Below, one piece after another: positions 16,095 to 24,371 of a DNA stretch of 45,067 bases. This stretch comes from DASXMX01 sp036794395. GTDB lineage: Bacteria; Planctomycetota; Phycisphaerae; Tepidisphaerales; Tepidisphaeraceae. Positions within the stretch are counted from its first letter, which is position 1. Each line of letters opens with the position of its first letter. The stretch lies in the NCBI GenBank assembly GCA_036794395.1, contig DAIRGS010000014.1, positions 1 to 45,067 of the forward strand. Reading direction: 5' to 3'. A model generated the notes under the pieces. The model did no database searches, was not told the origin of the DNA, and worked only from the letters and a program-made list of their open reading frames with translations. Position numbers and translations under genes: made by a program.

Positions 16095-16796
16095 ATGATT
16101 GAACTAACCCCCGATGAGAGCCGCGCGCTGGGCGTGCTGATTGAAAAAGCCTTCACCACGCCTGATCAATATCCCCTCACGCTCAACGCGGTGGTGAACG
16201 GCTCCAATCAGAAAAACAACCGCGACCCCGTCCTCACCATCGATGACACTCGTGCGTTCGAAGCTTTGGAAGGTCTTCGGGCCAAAAAGCTGGTGATCCG
16301 GGCCGATATGGCCGGCAGCCGCGTTAATAAATACAAGCATCTGACGGGCGAAACACTCCAGGCTCGCGCCGCCGAGGTCGCGATTCTGGCCGAGTTGCTG
16401 CTCCGTGGCCCACAGACACTGGGCGAACTTCGCGGCCGAGCTTCGCGCATGCAGGCGTTTGAGTCGTTGGATGCTGTAAAGAACATGCTCACCGCGCTGA
16501 TGACCCGAGAACTGCCTCTGGTCCGTGAACTTCCTCCGTCGTCGGGCAGCCGGGCCGAACGGTTCGTCCAACTGCTCTGCCCAGATCTCCATCCGCTTGA
16601 CTTACCGTCATCAGATTCCGCGTCCCCCGCGGGATCTACCCCCGTACCCACTGGCGGACTGTCGGCGCGAGTCGATGCGCTTCAGTCTGACATGGCGATG
16701 CTGAAGGACGCGCTGCGCCGCTTGGCTGCGTCGATCGGGGAACCCGATCCGCTTGCACCGGCTCAACCTGTGGCCGATTCGTCTACAACCGCCTGA
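16095..16796 (+). CDS. yceH: YceH family protein (DUF480, winged helix)
   Basis: A 233-residue conserved protein of the DUF480/YceH family, two winged-helix domains of unknown cellular role. Family signatures: LTPDESRALGVLIEKAFTTP, DQYPLTLNAVVNGSNQKNNR and AGSRVNKYKHL in the first half, then AELLLRGPQTLGELRGRASR and LPPSSGSRAERFVQLLCPD in the second. The last 60 residues are a linker followed by a short coiled coil (ARVDALQSDMAMLKDALRRL). TACACT (16081-16086) is 8 nt before the ATG with no Shine-Dalgarno, fitting a leaderless transcript. It converges with the rhomboid gene, only 18 nt between stop codons. Confidence 0.93.
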   Translation: MIELTPDESRALGVLIEKAFTTPDQYPLTLNAVVNGSNQKNNRDPVLTIDDTRAFEALEGLRAKKLVIRADMAGSRVNKYKHLTGETLQARAAEVAILAELLLRGPQTLGELRGRASRMQAFESLDAVKNMLTALMTRELPLVRELPPSSGSRAERFVQLLCPDLHPLDLPSSDSASPAGSTPVPTGGLSARVDALQSDMAMLKDALRRLAASIGEPDPLAPAQPVADSSTTA

Positions 16797-16814
16797 TTTT
16801 CGTGACCTCAACAT

Positions 16815-18551
16815 TTACGAGACCAGCGCGGCTGCCTCCATTCGAATTTGCCGATGGCCCGGTTTGCCGAGCAGCAACCAGGCTCGCCGACCGAGCATCG
16901 CAGACAGTAAATCCCCACCTTTGGCATCGACCTGTCGGGCGAGCAATAGCACCAGGGCCAACACCATTCCCCCGATAAACCCGCCCAGATGCGCCCAGTG
17001 CGCAACCCCGTCTTTGCTGCCCAGCACCGTCGCCAGCACATCGAAAGCGATGTAGAAGAGGACCACCCAGAAGCCTCGAAGGGCGAAAACCTTGAAAAAT
17101 GCCCTCGTCCACCAGATCGGGACGAAGATCCATAGAACAAAACGGAACCAGATCGTCAGATAAACCCGGTGAACCGGCATCAGCACGAAGTACATTCCCG
17201 CCATGCCCATGATCGCGCCCGACGCGCCCAATGCCGCCAGCGGGGCGTGGCCCGAGAGCGAAAGCAATTCCGCGGCGGAGGCGACAACCAGCAGGACGAT
17301 GTAGAGAACCGCCGTACGCCATTGCCCGATCAACGCGTTTACGCGCGAGCCAAACACCAGCAGAAACAGCAGATTGCCCGCGATGTGCAGGATGTTCTGA
17401 TGGAGAAGGCCGTTGGTGAGAAGCTGATACCAGTGAAACTGACCAAAGAATTGTTGATCCGGGTCAAGCTCGTTGTAAGCCTTGACCTCCGCCTCCTCCC
17501 CTGACAGATTCCTTGCCCTGAGTTCAGCCACTTTCCTGTCGAACGCGGCGGCATCGCCCCAGTGGGTGAACCTGCTCAATAGCCGCCCACGCTCGATGTC
17601 TGATGCAGTAGGCTCGCGCCCGCCCCACATCATTAGATTCCGGGTGGAATTAACACCATCGGCACCTGATAAATGCATTATCCAGACCATGACGGTTACG
17701 AGGACAGTTACCGCCGCGATCGTCCACACCGCATAGGGCTTGAAGTTGCCATACCCTTCCGACTTGATCGGGTATAGGCCGAAGGGAATGACCCAACTGA
17801 TCGCCCGAACCGCCGATTCAGTAGCGGCGTGTACTGAGTTTTCATCCACATCGCTCGACACCAGCAATGCCCGGCCCGTGTGAATGTCGATCCCGCAGTC
17901 GATGCAGATTTTCGCTCGCGCCGGAAGCCGCTTCCCACAGGATGGACACGGATCTCCATCCGCCGCCGGCACAAACGCCATTTCTCCCGAGACGATTGCG
18001 GAATTTGGCGCTGCTTGCGCGATGGCCGGTTCCTCGGCCAGGTCGTAAACGTCTTCGATCTCCTCCAGGACAAAGTGCCCCGCTTCCTGCTCTTGTTCGA
18101 GCGAGGATTCTTCGGCTCGACAAATGGCGTATTCCAATTCGTATTCCCCGACGCGAATGCGGTCGCCATTCCGCAAATCCGCGGTCGCAACGCGCTTGCC
18201 GTTCACAATCAGGCCATTGGTGCTTTTGTGATCCTCGACTCGCCACCCCTCCGCACCACGCAGCAGCCGACAATGGTTGCGCGAGACCAGTGTTCCCACC
18301 AACTCGATTGGCTTGCCCGGAAGTTTCCCGACTTCCACCCCTTCGCTGCCGCGCAGGATGAGTTGCTCTCCAAGGCGTTGCGGGCCGGCTAGAATGTTGA
18401 GCCGTGCATCCAGCTCATCCCCGGCAATTGATTGACCCGGTGCCGCGGCTATCCGAAATGTCCGCCGGCAATCCGGACACTCGCCCAGGCTGCCGACGAA
18501 ATCGTCGGGCACACCGATACCGCTGCCACATTTACACTTCACGTACGTCAT
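16815..18551 (-). CDS. Rhomboid-family membrane protease fused to zinc ribbons and an FHA domain
   Basis: A 578-residue chimera. Residues 6-28 form a zinc ribbon (CKC ... CPDC, with IGVPDDFVG between). About 62-138 is an FHA domain with GTLVSRNHCRLL and KSTNGLIVNGKRV, which in known FHA domains binds phosphothreonine. A second ribbon lies at 202-219 (CPSCGKRLP ... CIDCG). A first membrane span is at about 273-292, then a soluble insert to about 370. The rhomboid core has LHQNILHIAGNLLFLLVFGS (His389, Asn393), the catalytic GASGAIMG (Ser444) and AHLGGFIGG (His521). So it is a predicted active intramembrane serine protease under a cytoplasmic phospho-dependent module. Start 18551 has GGGGTGAG close upstream. 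Confidence 0.9.
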   Translation of the reverse strand: MTYVKCKCGSGIGVPDDFVGSLGECPDCRRTFRIAAAPGQSIAGDELDARLNILAGPQRLGEQLILRGSEGVEVGKLPGKPIELVGTLVSRNHCRLLRGAEGWRVEDHKSTNGLIVNGKRVATADLRNGDRIRVGEYELEYAICRAEESSLEQEQEAGHFVLEEIEDVYDLAEEPAIAQAAPNSAIVSGEMAFVPAADGDPCPSCGKRLPARAKICIDCGIDIHTGRALLVSSDVDENSVHAATESAVRAISWVIPFGLYPIKSEGYGNFKPYAVWTIAAVTVLVTVMVWIMHLSGADGVNSTRNLMMWGGREPTASDIERGRLLSRFTHWGDAAAFDRKVAELRARNLSGEEAEVKAYNELDPDQQFFGQFHWYQLLTNGLLHQNILHIAGNLLFLLVFGSRVNALIGQWRTAVLYIVLLVVASAAELLSLSGHAPLAALGASGAIMGMAGMYFVLMPVHRVYLTIWFRFVLWIFVPIWWTRAFFKVFALRGFWVVLFYIAFDVLATVLGSKDGVAHWAHLGGFIGGMVLALVLLLARQVDAKGGDLLSAMLGRRAWLLLGKPGHRQIRMEAAALVS

Positions 18552-18568
18552 CGCTCACCCCGTGAGAA

Positions 18569-18808
18569 TTGAGTCGCCGGAAATATACCAGCTTGCTGTG
18601 CTGCCGACCACATTTATCGATATCGCAAGTCAAAACCCGCTCTCCCATTCATGCCGCCGGCCGGCGGTACTGGCGCGATGATGCGATCGGTTTTGACTCG
18701 GGCCTTGCCCTCATCCTGCTGTTCATCTGGACGGCAATCTGCATCGTGTCGCTTCGCGGCTGTAAGCGATTACCAGAACGACCGGATGAGCCCGATCGCG
18801 ATGGTTAG
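18569..18808 (+). CDS. Possible small single-span membrane protein
   Basis: A 79-codon frame opening with TTG 18569, divergent from the rhomboid gene. Its only notable feature is a hydrophobic segment GLALILLFIWTAICIVSLRG followed by a charged tail PERPDEPDRDG, a typical positive-inside small membrane protein. No Shine-Dalgarno or good ATG supports the start, and the N-terminal half is unconvincing. It could be a real short gene starting further in, or chance. Confidence 0.25.
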   Translation: MSRRKYTSLLCCRPHLSISQVKTRSPIHAAGRRYWRDDAIGFDSGLALILLFIWTAICIVSLRGCKRLPERPDEPDRDG

Positions 18809-19084
18809 TCCGCCAGTCGAGATCTTTCAAACCTGAAGCCGCAGTCCTTTGGTTCACACGGACTCTTATCTGGGCATCGACTTTCAGTGCGCGATCATGG
18901 CATCGATCGGGGTCATTTATCATGCCGTGCGTCGACGTTCGGCCCGTTGCCTTTGGCCCTGGCCTCAAGCTAACCCGGATAATTCATAGCTCACCACGGA
19001 GGCCGTGCCTTCGTGGTGAATAATCCAGCCTAATCTTTTGGCGGTGCTTCCCCCTGCAACTGCATCCGCTATATTACCCCGCCT
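18809..19084. other. Intergenic region upstream of ychF
   Basis: No coding sequence is seen. It contains the hairpin repeat at 18991-19019 and the ychF -10 element TATATT at 19070-19075. Confidence 0.5.
18991..19019. repeat. Hairpin repeat related to the CACGAAG inverted repeat
   Basis: TCACCACGGAGGC and GCCTTCGTGGTGA fold on each other with one mismatch around a very short loop. The arms match the outer part of the arms at 3462-3569, so it appears to be a condensed member of the same interspersed palindrome family. Confidence 0.65.
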
Positions 19085-20179
19085 ATGTCCCTGGAAGTCG
19101 GAATTGTCGGTTTACCCAACGTTGGCAAAAGCACCCTCTTTAACGCCCTGACGGCGGCGGGGGCGCTGGCGGCGAACTATCCGTTTGCGACAATCGAGCC
19201 GAACGTGGGCGTGGTGGCCGTTCCCGATCCCCGGCTCAACACGATCAACGATTTCATCAAGACCGAAAAGATCATCCCCGCCGCTTTGCGGGTGGTCGAT
19301 ATTGCAGGTATCGTTCGCGGCGCCAGCACTGGTGAAGGGCTCGGCAATAAGTTCCTCTCCCACATCCGCGAGGTCGACGCCATTCTTCACGTTGTCCGCT
19401 GCTTTGCCGGCGGCGACGTTATTCACGTCGAAGGCTCAGTCGATCCGATTCGCGACATCGACACGATCGATACAGAACTGGCCCTGGCTGACCTGGAAAC
19501 CGTTACCAGTTCGCTGGATAAAGCCGAGCGCACGGCCCGCAGCGGCGACAAAGACTCCGCCGCCCGGGCCGAAATCCTTCGCCGGGCCAAAACCCATCTC
19601 AACAGCGGAAAACCGGTTCGCGAAATGGAGTTTTCGCCCGATGAGCGGAAGATCGTCAAAGGCCTCGGCCTAATCACCGCCAAGAAAGTGCTGTACGTCG
19701 CCAACGTCGATGAGACAGACCTTCACGGGAAAGGCCCGCTTGTTGATACGGTGCGCGAGCGCGCCAAGCAGGAGGGCGGCGCTGCCGTCCCCGTGTGCGG
19801 CAAGCTGGAAGCGGAGTTAGCCGAGCTGGATTCCGCCGACCGCAGCGAGATGCTTCAGAGCATGGGCCTGACTGAGCCTGCGCTGGCCACCCTGGCGCGC
19901 GAGGCGTATCACCTGCTGGGCGTACATAGCTATTTCACCGCCGGCCCGAAAGAAATCCGCGCTTGGGAAATCCCCGTGGGCGCGACTGCCCCTCAGGCGG
20001 CGGGGGTTATTCATACCGATTTCGAACGCGGGTTCATCCGCGCCGAAATCTACACCCTCGACGACCTCAAACAATTCAAAACCGAATCCGCCATTAAAGC
20101 AGCCGGCAAGCTGCGCGCCGAAGGCAAGAGCTATGTAATGAAGGACGGGGATATCACGCACTTCCTGTTCAACGTTTGA
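19085..20179 (+). CDS. ychF: Redox-regulated ribosome-binding ATPase YchF (Obg family)
   Basis: A universally conserved P-loop ATPase of the Obg group that binds ribosomes. The 364-residue protein shows G1 GLPNVGKST (9-17), the G2/G3 region NYPFATIEPNVG and VDIAGIVRGASTGEGLGNKF, and the family-specific NxxE motif (YVANVDE) in place of NKxD, which explains ATP preference. The C-terminal TGS domain is visible (IRAWEIPVGATAPQAAGVIH, DFERGFIRAEIY). TATATT lies 9 nt before ATG 19085 without a Shine-Dalgarno. The gene is followed after 30 nt by a Uma2 nuclease gene, which seems to have its own promoter. Confidence 0.97.
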   Translation: MSLEVGIVGLPNVGKSTLFNALTAAGALAANYPFATIEPNVGVVAVPDPRLNTINDFIKTEKIIPAALRVVDIAGIVRGASTGEGLGNKFLSHIREVDAILHVVRCFAGGDVIHVEGSVDPIRDIDTIDTELALADLETVTSSLDKAERTARSGDKDSAARAEILRRAKTHLNSGKPVREMEFSPDERKIVKGLGLITAKKVLYVANVDETDLHGKGPLVDTVRERAKQEGGAAVPVCGKLEAELAELDSADRSEMLQSMGLTEPALATLAREAYHLLGVHSYFTAGPKEIRAWEIPVGATAPQAAGVIHTDFERGFIRAEIYTLDDLKQFKTESAIKAAGKLRAEGKSYVMKDGDITHFLFNV

Positions 20180-20185
20180 TATAAT
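20180..20185 (+). promoter_or_regulatory. -10 element TATAAT of the Uma2 gene
   Basis: A perfect TATAAT begins on the base after the ychF stop codon and lies 24 nt before the ATG at 20210. No strong -35 is seen. It suggests the Uma2 gene can be transcribed separately from ychF. Confidence 0.5.
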
Positions 20186-20209
20186 CATTCAATCGTTGAG
20201 GGAGTCGAT

Positions 20210-20845
20210 ATGACGGTACTGGATGCGGGTTCCGAGCAACGCAGCTTTATCCTGCACGACGTGAGCTGGAGCCTCTACGAGAAAATGCTGGAGGAAATCG
20301 GCGACCGGGGTGTTTTTGTCACCTATGACAATGGGAGTCTGGAGCTCATGTCGCCTTCCTGGAAGCACGAGCGATTTGCCGAGCTATTTGGGTCGTTGGT
20401 TCGATTGATCGCCACAGAGCTCAGGTTGCCGCTCATTGGGGGCGGATCGACCACATTTCGATCTGAAGTCGCGGGCGCCGGGCTTGAGCCAGATCGCTGT
20501 TTTTACATCGAGCACGCCGGGTCTGTGACCGGAAAGCAGGAACTTGACTTGGCGATCGATCCGCCGCCGGATCTGGTTGTTGAGATTGAAATCAGTCGTC
20601 GCGTGCTGGATCGATTGGATTTGTATGCCCGCCTCCGCGTGCCGGAAGTCTGGCGATGCGACGGTAAACGCCTGGAAATACTTCTGCTGACATCCAACGG
20701 TTACCGAGCTTCCGGCCAAAGCCTTGCCTTCCCGACTATTCCCTTCGAGCAGATCATTCCAATTCTCGACAAGAGCTGGCTCACGGACGAGACGCAGTGG
20801 GCCGAAACGGCCCGTGAGTGGATACGATCCGTCATTCACTCCTGA
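20210..20845 (+). CDS. Uma2 family (DUF820) PD-(D/E)xK nuclease-fold protein
   Basis: A 211-residue member of the Uma2 family, which has a restriction-endonuclease-like fold and is abundant in cyanobacteria and planctomycetes. Visible motifs: FVTYDNGSLELMSPSWKHER at the front, GLEPDRCFYI, the core acidic strand DPPPDLVVEIEIS and DLYARLRVPEVWRCDGKRLE. The usual lysine after the acidic motif is not obvious; an Arg in VLDRL sits near that place. GGGAG lies 6 nt before ATG 20210. The cellular role of this family is unclear. No mobile element is adjacent. Confidence 0.88.
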   Translation: MTVLDAGSEQRSFILHDVSWSLYEKMLEEIGDRGVFVTYDNGSLELMSPSWKHERFAELFGSLVRLIATELRLPLIGGGSTTFRSEVAGAGLEPDRCFYIEHAGSVTGKQELDLAIDPPPDLVVEIEISRRVLDRLDLYARLRVPEVWRCDGKRLEILLLTSNGYRASGQSLAFPTIPFEQIIPILDKSWLTDETQWAETAREWIRSVIHS

Positions 20846-20866
20846 TTAAATCCCAAGTCCAAATCC

Positions 20867-21814
20867 TCATTTCTTCTTTTTCCCACCCAGTAATCCCTTC
20901 AACGCATCGGTGGCTTCGTCCTTGCTATCCGTTGGCTGGCTCGTGGCATTCCCTGACGAATCCTTGTTGCCTCCGAGCATCCCCTGAAGGGCCTTGCCGG
21001 GATCCTTCACCAGCGCATTGGGGTCTTTCACGGCCGCCGACAGCGCCTGGCCCAAATCGCCCGGCACAACCGACGCGATCTGCTTCTGCGCTTCGGCCCC
21101 AAATTGTGAAACCACTTGTCCGACATTCGCCTTCAGCAATCCTTTAAGCTGATCTGGAAGGCCTCCGGAATTCGTCACATTGGCGGCCAGAGCGCTGATC
21201 ACCTGCATCACGATGTCTTTAACAGCGGCGCCATTTTGTGACCCATCCCCGCTGCCTACATTTTTCATCGTGAGCGATGGAACGGTGACGTTGATGTCGC
21301 TCGAAAAGCCCGGCAGATTCGGCCGGATCACCACATCCGCGTCCTTTACCGTCAGGTCATCGATAATCAACTTGAGCGGCTCACTCTTGGCCGAGCTATC
21401 GGGCTTGGGCGCAGGCGTGTCGCTCTTGGGCATCTGCTCCATTGCCTTCTTGAAATTAAATACGCCGTCTTTCTGTTCGATCACCAGCTTCGGCTTATTG
21501 ATCAGAATGGAGGTGACATGCACGGGTGTGCTGCGGAGTTGCCCGTAATTGACCTCGACATTTGTATCGCCCACCTCCAGCATATGCGGCGCTGTATATC
21601 CCTGCGGCGAGGCAATCTGAAGCTGATGCAGACCCAGTTTGCCGCCAAACAGCGAGAGCGCCGCGCTCCCCAGATCCGTCTGAAGGTTCAGCGAGCTGGT
21701 TGCCTGGCTTGATACCTGGCTGCGAATGATGCGATCGAGGCTGAAGAATACGATCCCAATGACCACCACGATCAGCAATACAGCCACCATTAAAAGTCGG
21801 CGAATAAGCTTCAT
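20867..21814 (-). CDS. AsmA-like single-span membrane protein
   Basis: A 315-residue protein with an N-terminal membrane anchor (residues 7-26, LLMVAVLLIVVVIGIVFFSL) followed by an AsmA/DUF748-like periplasmic region: TDLGSAALSLFGGKLGLHQL, VHVTSILINKPKLVIEQKDG and LKLIIDDLTVKDADVVIRPN. The last 130 residues are Ala/Gly/Asp-rich and end GGKKKK. AsmA-like proteins bridge the envelope and affect outer-membrane lipid handling in diderms; this short protein may be a reduced form. A near-perfect Shine-Dalgarno AAGGAGGAG stands 4 nt before the ATG. It diverges from the small gene at 21887. Confidence 0.8.
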   Translation of the reverse strand: MKLIRRLLMVAVLLIVVVIGIVFFSLDRIIRSQVSSQATSSLNLQTDLGSAALSLFGGKLGLHQLQIASPQGYTAPHMLEVGDTNVEVNYGQLRSTPVHVTSILINKPKLVIEQKDGVFNFKKAMEQMPKSDTPAPKPDSSAKSEPLKLIIDDLTVKDADVVIRPNLPGFSSDINVTVPSLTMKNVGSGDGSQNGAAVKDIVMQVISALAANVTNSGGLPDQLKGLLKANVGQVVSQFGAEAQKQIASVVPGDLGQALSAAVKDPNALVKDPGKALQGMLGGNKDSSGNATSQPTDSKDEATDALKGLLGGKKKK

Positions 21815-21886
21815 ATGCTCCTCCTTGGATTATCGGCCCCTTATACATCATAGACAATTTCGCAGGCTTCGGAGATAGTGCCGCGC

Positions 21887-22207
21887 ATGCTGCTTACTAA
21901 GCATGAAAAAGTCGAGTTCAAGAATCAGACCGTCTACATCAGCGGCCAGGCCTTCCTGAATTGCAGCTTTATCGATTGTACGCTGGTGCTGCGCGAGACG
22001 ATTTACTTTCTTCAGGATTGCACCTTTGACCGCTGCAACTGGCACGTGGACTGGGTGCTGATGTGGGGAAGCCCCGAATCGATTGTCCAGCTCAAGGCGC
22101 TGGTCGATCGAATCGAGCAGGCACAGGTGCAGCTCCAGGAGCAACTCAAGCAGGCCGAAGCCCAGGCGGCGCCAGGCGCACCGGAGAAATCTCCGTTTGC
22201 GAAGTAG
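21887..22207 (+). CDS. Small conserved-looking protein of unknown function (106 aa)
   Basis: The first 60 residues look like two beta-helix-type coils with regularly spaced N/D-C pairs (FLNCSFIDCTL, FLQDCTFDRCNW), reminiscent of pentapeptide-like repeats. A predicted helix (PESIVQLKALVDRIEQAQVQ) continues as a Gln/Ala-rich coiled coil to the end. An alternative GTG start at 21878 lies only 3 nt after GGAG; ATG 21887 is 12 nt after it. No signal peptide is seen. The function is unknown; it diverges from the AsmA-like gene and precedes the TIGR03790 gene by 59 nt. Confidence 0.6.
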   Translation: MLLTKHEKVEFKNQTVYISGQAFLNCSFIDCTLVLRETIYFLQDCTFDRCNWHVDWVLMWGSPESIVQLKALVDRIEQAQVQLQEQLKQAEAQAAPGAPEKSPFAK

Positions 22208-22266
22208 GGGATAGGGGGGGTAGGGGGCGAAGCCGCAAGCTTGGTGTGCCGCGCCTGCGAGATGAA

Positions 22267-23988
22267 ATGTCCTTCACCCGCCACGCGATTGTCCGCTTCG
22301 CACTGCTGTTACAGCTCGCGATGTTCGCAATCGCGTCGCCGGGTGCCCACGCGGCTCTTGGCCCCGGCGATCTTTTGCTGGTCGTCAACGTTCGCATCCC
22401 CGCGAGCCGGGCATTGGCCGAGCTGTACGCGCGCCAACGGCACATTCCGATTGACCGTATTTGCGAGATCGAAGTCCCGTCCATCGGCATCGCCAATCCA
22501 CCCGAGGAAATTCCGTTTGATGCATACGAACACTCGGTGGCGCAGCCGGTGCGGGCATTCATCAATCGCGCCGGATTGCAGGCGAAGGTGAAATGCATCG
22601 TGACGTTTTGGGGCGTGCCGTTCCGAATCGGCGCTCGCCGGCTCACCCCAGAAGAGCTCGAAGAGCTTCCGGGACTTCAGAAGGAATTCGAGCAAATACG
22701 CGCCAGGATCGATGGCGACGCGTCCGCTTTGGAAAAGTCCGCGAAAGAACTCAATCCCGAGTTTAAGACCATGGGCGGCAATGACCTCCCTCCACTGACG
22801 GCCCGTCTCCAGGCCGCGATGAATTCGGTGGCCAAATCGCTTCCGACAATCAAAGACCCGACGACACGCAACGATCAAGCCACCCGTTTGACCGCCTCAT
22901 TGCGATCGTTACTTGGCAATGCCCGCACCACTGAGGTCCTCGCACAACCCGCGCTCATCGGCGCGATAACCAACCCGCCGTCTCCCGTGGACCTCGCTGC
23001 CGCGCGCACTTCCCTGGCGAACGCCGATCGTGAGCTGGGCGAAGCCCAGGGCTTTGCCCCCGACGCTGCCCATCGGACAAAAGTCCGGGAACTGGCGGCC
23101 AAATCACTGGGCAAACTTGGCGTCGCGAACATTCTCTCTTTGCAGATCGAGACCTTCCGGGTGGAACAAAGCGCCGCCGCCCTTGATAACGAACTGGCGT
23201 TATTGTGGTGGCAGAGCTATCCGCGCGCGATGTGGATCTCCAACCCGCTCTATTGGCAGAACGTCGTCCACCCCGGTGTTGCCCGGCCGCCAACCCTCAT
23301 GGTCTCCCGTATCGACGGCCCCTCCGAAATTCAGGTGCGTAACCTCATTAAGACATCGTCCGAAATCGAGCAACAAGGTCTGCGAGGCGAAGTTGTCCTC
23401 GACGCACGCGGCAAACTCCCCACCGATGCCTATGGCCAATACGATCAATCCATCCGCAATGTTTACGAACTGATCCACACGCGCACCACGCTCAAAGCAA
23501 CGCTCGATGATCAGGAACAATTGATCCCCATACACTCGATCAAAGATCCCATCGCGATCTATTGCGGCTGGTACAGCCTCCGCAACTATTTCCCGCCCGG
23601 CCCATTTGCTCCAGGGGCAGTCGGTTTTCACGTTGCCAGTTTTGAGATGGTCAGCCTTCGCGCTCGCGGTGAGCATGGCTGGGTACACGGCCTGCTTTCG
23701 GATGGCGTCGATGCCACCGTGGGCCCCGTTGCCGAGCCCTATCTTCATTCGTTCCCGCGCGCCGATGAATTTTTCCCCCTCCTCCTCACCGGCAAGCTCA
23801 CCCTTGCCGAGGTCTATTGGCTGACCAACCCGCTGGTCAGTTGGATGCAGGCCTGCATTGCCGATCCGCTTTACACCCCGTTTAAAACCAACCCTGCACT
23901 GAAAGTCGAGGATTTGCCGCCACAGCTGCGAGCCTTGTTCATTGCGCCAGCCACATCCGCTCCCACATCATCTCCTTCAGTCCGATAG
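22267..23988 (+). CDS. TIGR03790 family secreted protein
   Basis: A 573-residue protein of the uncharacterised TIGR03790 family. A Sec signal peptide covers about 1-29 (RFALLLQLAMFAIASPGAHA). The family opening GPGDLLLVVNVRIPASRALA, then YARQRHIPIDRICEIEVP follows, with KCIVTFWGVPFRI later. A long Ala-rich helical insert spans about 150-320. The second half holds MVSRIDGPSEIQVRNLIKTS, IYCGWYSLRNYF and GWVHGLLSDGVDATVGPVAEP, resembling a caspase-like or gingipain-like order of strands, but I do not see a secure catalytic dyad. The start ATG 22267 is the first Met before the signal peptide; a longer frame to 22063 overlaps the upstream gene. Confidence 0.8.
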   Translation: MSFTRHAIVRFALLLQLAMFAIASPGAHAALGPGDLLLVVNVRIPASRALAELYARQRHIPIDRICEIEVPSIGIANPPEEIPFDAYEHSVAQPVRAFINRAGLQAKVKCIVTFWGVPFRIGARRLTPEELEELPGLQKEFEQIRARIDGDASALEKSAKELNPEFKTMGGNDLPPLTARLQAAMNSVAKSLPTIKDPTTRNDQATRLTASLRSLLGNARTTEVLAQPALIGAITNPPSPVDLAAARTSLANADRELGEAQGFAPDAAHRTKVRELAAKSLGKLGVANILSLQIETFRVEQSAAALDNELALLWWQSYPRAMWISNPLYWQNVVHPGVARPPTLMVSRIDGPSEIQVRNLIKTSSEIEQQGLRGEVVLDARGKLPTDAYGQYDQSIRNVYELIHTRTTLKATLDDQEQLIPIHSIKDPIAIYCGWYSLRNYFPPGPFAPGAVGFHVASFEMVSLRARGEHGWVHGLLSDGVDATVGPVAEPYLHSFPRADEFFPLLLTGKLTLAEVYWLTNPLVSWMQACIADPLYTPFKTNPALKVEDLPPQLRALFIAPATSAPTSSPSVR

Positions 23989-24068
23989 AAACGTCGTTGA
24001 TCGAATTTCCAAAGGCGTTTTCTAAAGCCACCTCTGGTTTGGGCCGATATGGGAACTGGAAGGCTGAT

Positions 24069-24278
24069 ATGCCAGTACAACTGCTTTGCCCAAATCTTCG
24101 CTGTCGCAAGTTTCTCGCCGTCCCCGACGATGTGCGAGGGAAGCTGGTCAAGTGTCATCACTGCCAGCAGTTATTCCGCGTCCCGGAAAGCAAACGGCCC
24201 GATTCCGGCCCGGTCGTTGCCGCTGCGGGAAAAGGCCCGGCTGCTACCGCGCAAGCGCCGGCCAAAGCCGCGCACTGA
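24069..24278 (+). CDS. Zinc-ribbon mini-protein (69 aa)
   Basis: Residues 7-32 form a zinc ribbon, CPNLRC and CHHC flanking KFLAVPDDVRGKLVK, equivalent to the N-terminal module of the proteins at 4686 and 16815. The remainder is a Pro/Ala/Lys tail. ATG 24069 follows GGAAGG at 6 nt. It either is a stand-alone ribbon or a truncated relative of a longer ribbon protein; the following 90 nt to rlmB give no continuation in frame. Confidence 0.6.
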   Translation: MPVQLLCPNLRCRKFLAVPDDVRGKLVKCHHCQQLFRVPESKRPDSGPVVAAAGKGPAATAQAPAKAAH

Positions 24279-24371
24279 TCATTCCCGGCGCTGACTATCA
24301 CGCGTTGCTCGCGATCCCCCGAACTTCCTGGCGCACTCCCCGGCTCTGCCCCGCCGCGATATGATCGCCGC

